This document shows, piece by piece, positions 12,319-14,701 of a stretch of 14,701 nt of DNA. How positions within the stretch are numbered: position 1 is the first letter of the stretch; each line of letters begins with the position of its first letter. The notes under the pieces were generated by a model, which did not search any database, was not told the origin of the DNA, and saw only the letters and a program-made list of their open reading frames with translations. This stretch comes from Candidatus Saccharibacteria bacterium UBA4727 (lineage in GTDB: Bacteria > Patescibacteriota > Saccharimonadia > Saccharimonadales > Saccharimonadaceae): assembly GCA_002404195.1 (NCBI GenBank), contig DHJF01000021.1, positions 8,572-23,272 of the forward strand, in the 5' to 3' direction. The translations under genes and the position numbers were made by a program.

Positions 12319-12645
12319 TTACATGCGAATTTCGGCGTCAACACCAGCTGGAAGGCTAAGGTTTTGCAGAGAGTCGATAGTCTTTGGTGTCGCGTTAGTG
12401 ATGTCGATCAGGCGTTTGTGAACGCGCATTTCGAAAGCTTCACCGCCTGTTTTGTAGACGTGTGGGCTTTTTACCACTGTAAACGTGCTACGACGAGTTG
12501 GTAGTGGTACAGGGCCGGCAATGCTCGCACCGGTACGGATAGCCGTGTCGATAATTTGCTTTGCTGATTGGTCGATGACTTTGTGGTCGTATGCCTTGAG
12601 GCGAATACGAATTCGTAGGCCTTCTGCTGCAGGTTTGTCTGCCAT
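12319..12645 (-). CDS. rpsJ: 30S ribosomal protein S10, in a single-gene unit
   Basis: S10 belongs to the 30S head and, as NusE, also takes part in transcription antitermination with NusB. The start at 12645 has AAAGGAG 8 nt upstream and gives 108 residues (family about 102-105). The family blocks are LRIRIRLKAYDHKVIDQSA (10-28), GPVPLPTRRSTFTVVKSPHV (44-63) and FEMRVHKRLIDI (71-82). The frame is open further upstream to 12774, but that lies before the predicted transcript start. Normally S10 heads the operon with rplC next. Here it has its own promoter, leader and terminator, and four small genes separate it from rplC. Confidence 0.98.
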   Translation of the reverse strand: MADKPAAEGLRIRIRLKAYDHKVIDQSAKQIIDTAIRTGASIAGPVPLPTRRSTFTVVKSPHVYKTGGEAFEMRVHKRLIDITNATPKTIDSLQNLSLPAGVDAEIRM

Positions 12646-12659
12646 TTGGAAACTCCTTT

Positions 12660-12737
12660 GAACGCGCGGGCGTTCAGTTGCGCTATCGTAACCTCTGCTC
12701 GAATCGCTGTTATTACGTCTGGCTGAGTTCTCGATAG
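12660..12737 (-). promoter_or_regulatory. Structured leader of rpsJ
   Basis: A 6-bp hairpin GAACGC-CCGC-GCGTTC (12675 to 12660) ends immediately before the AAAGGAG ribosome site. Further upstream CTATCG (12737 to 12732) can pair with CGATAG (12688 to 12683). Between these lies the 11-mer ACGTAATAACA (12718 to 12708), which also occurs in the rplC leader. A regulatory role is inferred from position and structure only. Confidence 0.5.
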
Positions 12738-12756
12738 AATTGTTAATACATCTGAT

Positions 12757-12785
12757 AGTATAGCAGTTCAACAACTAAATGTAAA
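12757..12785 (-). promoter_or_regulatory. Promoter of rpsJ
   Basis: TTTACA (12785 to 12780), 17 bases, TATACT (12762 to 12757), with TGC before the -10. The start near 12750 leaves a leader of about 105 nt. Confidence 0.85.
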
Positions 12786-12888
12786 TTGACCGAAGTAATG
12801 ATCTATGTTGAAATACTGCAGAGCTCTCTATCTTCGTCGTCTTGTTCGATCAGTCCTATGGTTAAGGCTAGTAATTATTGTAAATACA

Positions 12889-12897
12889 TGTTATAAT
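12889..12897 (+). promoter_or_regulatory. Extended -10 promoter of the 104-aa gene
   Basis: TGT followed by perfect TATAAT (12892-12897), the same ATGTTATAAT core as in the promoter at 10693. The -35 position is poor. The leader would be about 50 nt. Confidence 0.7.
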
Positions 12898-12954
12898 CAA
12901 TAGTTGGAAAGCTATCATCGAGATTGTTCGAACCCACCTATCTGGAGGCAACAC

Positions 12955-13269
12955 ATGAACCTCACCACCACCGAACTCATCGCGTTCAATGAGCTCAAGA
13001 CCAAGATCTCTGACTGGTTTAGTACTGGAACTGCGGTGTTCAACAAAGACCACCTCAATGCTCCGGCGGACCAGTTTGTCGTGTTTGCCGAAATTCAGCT
13101 CACTGAAATGGGGCGAGTTACTCGGGAAGCCTCACTCTCGTCGTCAATGCTCCGAGAGCTCCTGAGTAAGGACTACGCTTTTATCGCTTCGGTGCGCATC
13201 GAGCCCCAGATTGAGCGAATTTTGATTCGCATCTGCCGGGGAGAGCAAGAGGAGCTCACCACCACATAA
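12955..13269 (+). CDS. Unknown small soluble protein (104 aa)
   Basis: Not recognised. The start at 12955 is chosen because GGAGG lies at 12944-12948, 6 nt upstream; the frame is open to 12904 without a comparable site. The product likely folds as an N-terminal helix (ELIAFNELKTKISDWFSTG, 7-25), a strand (QFVVFAEIQLTEMG, 40-53), a helix (SLSSSMLRELLSKDYAFIASV, read in parts, 60-80) and a strand (ERILIRICRG, 87-96). There is one cysteine and no membrane segment. It has its own promoter and a strong terminator, so it appears to be a single-gene unit. It is divergent from rpsJ. The coding call is good and the function is unknown. Confidence 0.8.
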   Translation: MNLTTTELIAFNELKTKISDWFSTGTAVFNKDHLNAPADQFVVFAEIQLTEMGRVTREASLSSSMLRELLSKDYAFIASVRIEPQIERILIRICRGEQEELTTT

Positions 13270-13287
13270 CCCCGCCCGCCCGTCGAG

Positions 13288-13334
13288 AGCACCCCGCAAG
13301 GTCGCCTCCGTGCGACAAGCGGGGTGCTTTTTTG
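13288..13334 (+). terminator. Two-tier terminator after the 104-aa gene
   Basis: Outer 10-bp arms AGCACCCCGC (13288-13297) and GCGGGGTGCT (13319-13328) enclose GTCGC (13301-13305) and GCGAC (13312-13316). A run of T from 13328 follows. Confidence 0.92.
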
Positions 13335-13343
13335 CCCAAAAAG

Positions 13344-13352
13344 TGGTAAAAT
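13344..13352 (+). promoter_or_regulatory. Candidate extended -10 promoter of the 95-aa/148-aa pair
   Basis: TGG then TAAAAT (13347-13352), directly after the preceding terminator. There is no clear -35, and the leader would be about 73 nt. Confidence 0.45.
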
Positions 13353-13431
13353 ATATAACGATTACCTCCATTACGTGAGATAAAGTACAGTCTTTGGGTG
13401 CAATACTCGAATCCAACAGAAAGAAATAACA

Positions 13432-13719
13432 ATGCCTGAACAACAGAGCGATAGCAGAGATGCAATCGTCACTTGTATCTCTCGTTCGATGCTACGGCAA
13501 CTCAAAAGCGAGAACATTGTTTTTGCTTTAGTTTCCTACAGCTTTTTGAACGCGGAGCTCGTCGGTTTCACAAATGATGACCTTCAGGCCATCGCACTGA
13601 CAATAGCCGAAAACCTCACAAGCGAAGGGTACGGCGTCGAAGTTCACCACATAAGACCGTCCGTACCGTTCATTACACACCGATTTATTGGCGGACTCCG
13701 TGATAAGCAGATGGCGTGA
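13432..13719 (+). CDS. Unknown small protein (95 aa), first of a coupled pair
   Basis: Not recognised. The start has only a weak purine-rich site (AAAGAAA) upstream. The likely layout is a helix (RDAIVTCISRSMLRQLKSE, 9-27), a strand (NIVFALVSYSFLNAELVGF, 28-46), a helix (NDDLQAIALTIAENLTSEG, 48-66), and two strands (GVEVHHI and VPFITHRFIGG). There is no membrane segment. The TGA stop lies inside the GTGA overlap with the next gene, so the two products are probably made together and may interact. This is the only TGA stop I found among the complete genes in the window; the others end in TAA or TAG. Confidence 0.75.
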   Translation: MPEQQSDSRDAIVTCISRSMLRQLKSENIVFALVSYSFLNAELVGFTNDDLQAIALTIAENLTSEGYGVEVHHIRPSVPFITHRFIGGLRDKQMA

Positions 13720-14162
13720 TCAATAACGTCGTCAGTCTGCTTGGTCGGCAGCGACGACTGCGACTCGTCGTCGCAGCGGACCTACAACAACCCAGCCCGT
13801 CGCAGGACACACCACGTTTAGTCAGCTCGCCTATGCCAATCAGTTTCGCTGAATGGAAAGGTGACGCCCGGTTAGCGAAGGCGCAACCACTCGTCCAAAT
13901 AACGGTCTGCAACGTCCTTGCTATGATCGGCGTCAATCCGGATACCGGCGCGACAACCAAGCAAGAAGCCCATATTGAGCTCCGGTTCGATCTTCTTGTG
14001 GAAGGCGGTGTGACACTTAAACAGTTCAAGGAGGAGACGTCTGAGATACTTCGCACGATACTTTGCCGGCCAGTACTTGTCACGCAATCGCATAAGAGTG
14101 GTATCCCCTTTCTCGTGTACACGATTGCACCCAAATTTTTTATCATCCCCCGACAACCGTAG
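13716..14162 (+). CDS. Unknown small protein (148 aa), second of a coupled pair
   Basis: Not recognised. The GTG start overlaps the stop of the previous gene by four bases (GTGA), a classical coupling arrangement, and no independent ribosome site is clear. An internal ATG at 13833 would give a shorter form and cannot be excluded. Residues 1-20 are basic and hydrophobic (NVVSLLGRQRRLRLVVAA) and 21-40 are a Pro/Ser linker. The rest looks like a strand-rich domain: AQPLVQITVCNVLAMIG (56-72), the strand HIELRFDLLVEGG (86-98), the helix TLKQFKEETSEILRTIL (100-116), and then the strands RPVLVTQSH and GIPFLVYTIAP (129-139). This strand-helix-strand-strand order resembles that of the 95-aa partner. 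There is no predicted enzyme motif. Confidence 0.75.
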   Translation: MINNVVSLLGRQRRLRLVVAADLQQPSPSQDTPRLVSSPMPISFAEWKGDARLAKAQPLVQITVCNVLAMIGVNPDTGATTKQEAHIELRFDLLVEGGVTLKQFKEETSEILRTILCRPVLVTQSHKSGIPFLVYTIAPKFFIIPRQP

Positions 14163-14168
14163 AGCAAG

Positions 14169-14210
14169 TACCCCTAAAAAGGCGCTCCGGTTGCCGGGGT
14201 ATTTGTTTTA
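14169..14210 (+). terminator. Terminator after the coupled pair
   Basis: Arms TACCCC (14169-14174) and GGGGTA (14196-14201) pair, with GGC (14181-14183) and GCC (14193-14195) stacking inside after a bulge. TTTGTTTTAT follows. Confidence 0.75.
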
Positions 14211-14231
14211 TCGCGTCTTTCGTGCAAACTG

Positions 14232-14240
14232 TGGTATTGT
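14232..14240 (+). promoter_or_regulatory. Candidate extended -10 promoter of the 81-aa gene
   Basis: TGG then TATTGT (14235-14240), about 40 nt before the ATG at 14281. No clear -35. Confidence 0.45.
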
Positions 14241-14280
14241 TGGTAAATCGTTCTCGACTCGATTCTCTGAAGGGATTATC

Positions 14281-14526
14281 ATGACGGTAATAGATCAGAC
14301 CACACGAACAGCTCAAGAGGTTGCTGCGCATATTGTCAAGGAAGCTGAGGCTGAGGCAGCAAAGCTGGCTATCGGCGACCACTTCGATATTAGTGACGCC
14401 GGTGAGCTGTCATGCAGCCGCGAAATGTCAATGCTGGTTCGCCTCGAGGCACTCAGCCCAGACTGTACAGTCAAACACCACCATAGTACTGGCGATGGCT
14501 GCCATCGTTTCGAGAAAATTCGATAA
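14281..14526 (+). CDS. Unknown small protein with Cys/His cluster (81 aa)
   Basis: Not recognised. The ATG at 14281 is preceded by GAAGGGA at a 5-nt distance; the frame is open further upstream to 14077, but that part overlaps the previous gene and its terminator. Residues 8-32 form an Ala/Glu-rich amphipathic helix (TRTAQEVAAHIVKEAEAEAA and on). The second half holds LSCSREMSMLVRLEAL (43-58) and ends with C62, H66-H67-H68, C74 and H75, a spacing that could bind a metal ion, although no known finger pattern is matched. There is no membrane segment. It has its own terminator, so it is probably a single-gene unit. Confidence 0.75.
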   Translation: MTVIDQTTRTAQEVAAHIVKEAEAEAAKLAIGDHFDISDAGELSCSREMSMLVRLEALSPDCTVKHHHSTGDGCHRFEKIR

Positions 14527-14547
14527 CACCCCCGACATTCGTCGAGC

Positions 14548-14596
14548 ATACCCCGCCACTTGGGTCGCTCCAAGTGGCGGGGTATTTGCTTTATTT
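14548..14596 (+). terminator. Very strong terminator after the 81-aa gene
   Basis: Perfect 16-bp arms ATACCCCGCCACTTGG (14548-14563) and CCAAGTGGCGGGGTAT (14570-14585) surround the loop GTCGCT. TTGCTTTATTT follows. Confidence 0.93.
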
Positions 14597-14604
14597 GATA
14601 TACT
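14596..14604 (+). promoter_or_regulatory. Candidate extended -10 promoter of the gene starting at 14677
   Basis: TGA then TATACT (14599-14604). No -35 is possible at the usual place because the terminator stem occupies it. The leader would be about 65 nt. Confidence 0.45.
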
Positions 14605-14676
14605 AAGTGAGAGTTACTTTGTACGGATATTCAAGTGATAGATACGCTTACCTACCCTTACCGATAGGAAATAAAC

Positions 14677-14701
14677 ATGACCCTTTCACGAGACATCGCC
14701 A
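14677..14701 (+). CDS. Start of an unidentified gene (cut by window end)
   Basis: Only eight codons are present (MTLSRDIA). The start is supported by AGGAA at 14666-14670, 6 nt upstream, and by the preceding terminator and candidate promoter. Nothing can be said about function. Confidence 0.55.

Larger units (their letters stand above)
12646..12954. other. Divergent intergenic region between rpsJ and the 104-aa gene
   Basis: These 309 bases hold the rpsJ leader and promoter (minus) and the promoter and ribosome site of the gene at 12955 (plus). Between 12786 and 12888 I see no convincing gene, RNA or repeat. A TTGACC at 12786-12791 has no good -10 partner. Confidence 0.6.

Noticed and set aside
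12319..12774. Longer rpsJ from 12774
   Set aside because: That start lies upstream of the predicted transcript start; the ATG at 12645 has AAAGGAG and the canonical family start.
13717..13719. TGA read as glycine (code 25), which would extend the 95-aa protein
   Set aside because: All 20 ribosomal proteins end correctly with TAA or TAG and need no TGA readthrough; the TGA sits in a standard GTGA coupling overlap.
13685..14167. Minus-strand 160-codon frame opposite the 148-aa gene
   Set aside because: Ser/Arg-rich shadow composition; it would run into the terminator, and the plus frame has the coupled start.
1..14701. CRISPR array, tRNA, rRNA or insertion sequence
   Set aside because: I saw no regularly spaced repeats, no tRNA-like cloverleaf, no rRNA core sequence and no transposase motif by eye; a covariance search was not possible.

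Overview
The window holds a split S10-spc ribosomal protein cluster on the minus strand, surrounded by and interrupted with small orphan genes. It looks like a Candidate Phyla Radiation (Patescibacteria) genome, most probably Saccharibacteria (TM7). The reasons are: rpmD (L30) is missing between rpsE and rplO, which is a known CPR trait; S14 is the zinc-free long type; gene packing is extreme, with eight one-base stop/start overlaps; and the surroundings are rich in tiny unrecognised membrane and soluble proteins. All 20 ribosomal proteins read through with canonical ends under the standard code, so TGA is not recoded as glycine. The phylum call is inference and rests on no database search.

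Layout. 1-911 (minus): start of a large single-pass membrane protein that runs off the window. 1027-1233 (minus): small unknown gene. 1316-3300 (minus): rplO, rpsE, rplR and rplF with their own promoter. 3515-3805 (plus): three-helix membrane protein wedged between rplF and rpsH, sharing a bidirectional terminator with rpsH. 3869-10498 (minus): 15 ribosomal genes from rplC (first transcribed) to rpsH (last), under a near-consensus promoter. 10758-12255: four small genes (plus, plus, minus, plus) that separate rplC from rpsJ. 12319-12645 (minus): rpsJ alone, with its own promoter and terminator. 12955-14526 (plus): four small unknown genes, two of them translationally coupled, most ending in strong GC-rich hairpins. 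14677-end (plus): first codons of another gene.

Regulation visible in sequence. The usual single S10-spc transcript appears to be three ribosomal units (rpsJ; rplC to rpsH; rplF to rplO). Each has an extended -10 promoter and a leader of about 100 nt with predicted hairpins. The rpsJ and rplC leaders share an 11-base element. Nearly every candidate promoter carries TG just upstream of the -10 hexamer. Three small genes look as if they start translation at or next to the transcription start. The rest of the standard locus (secY, adk, map, infA, rpmJ, rpsM, rpsK, rpsD, rpoA, rplQ) does not follow rplO here.
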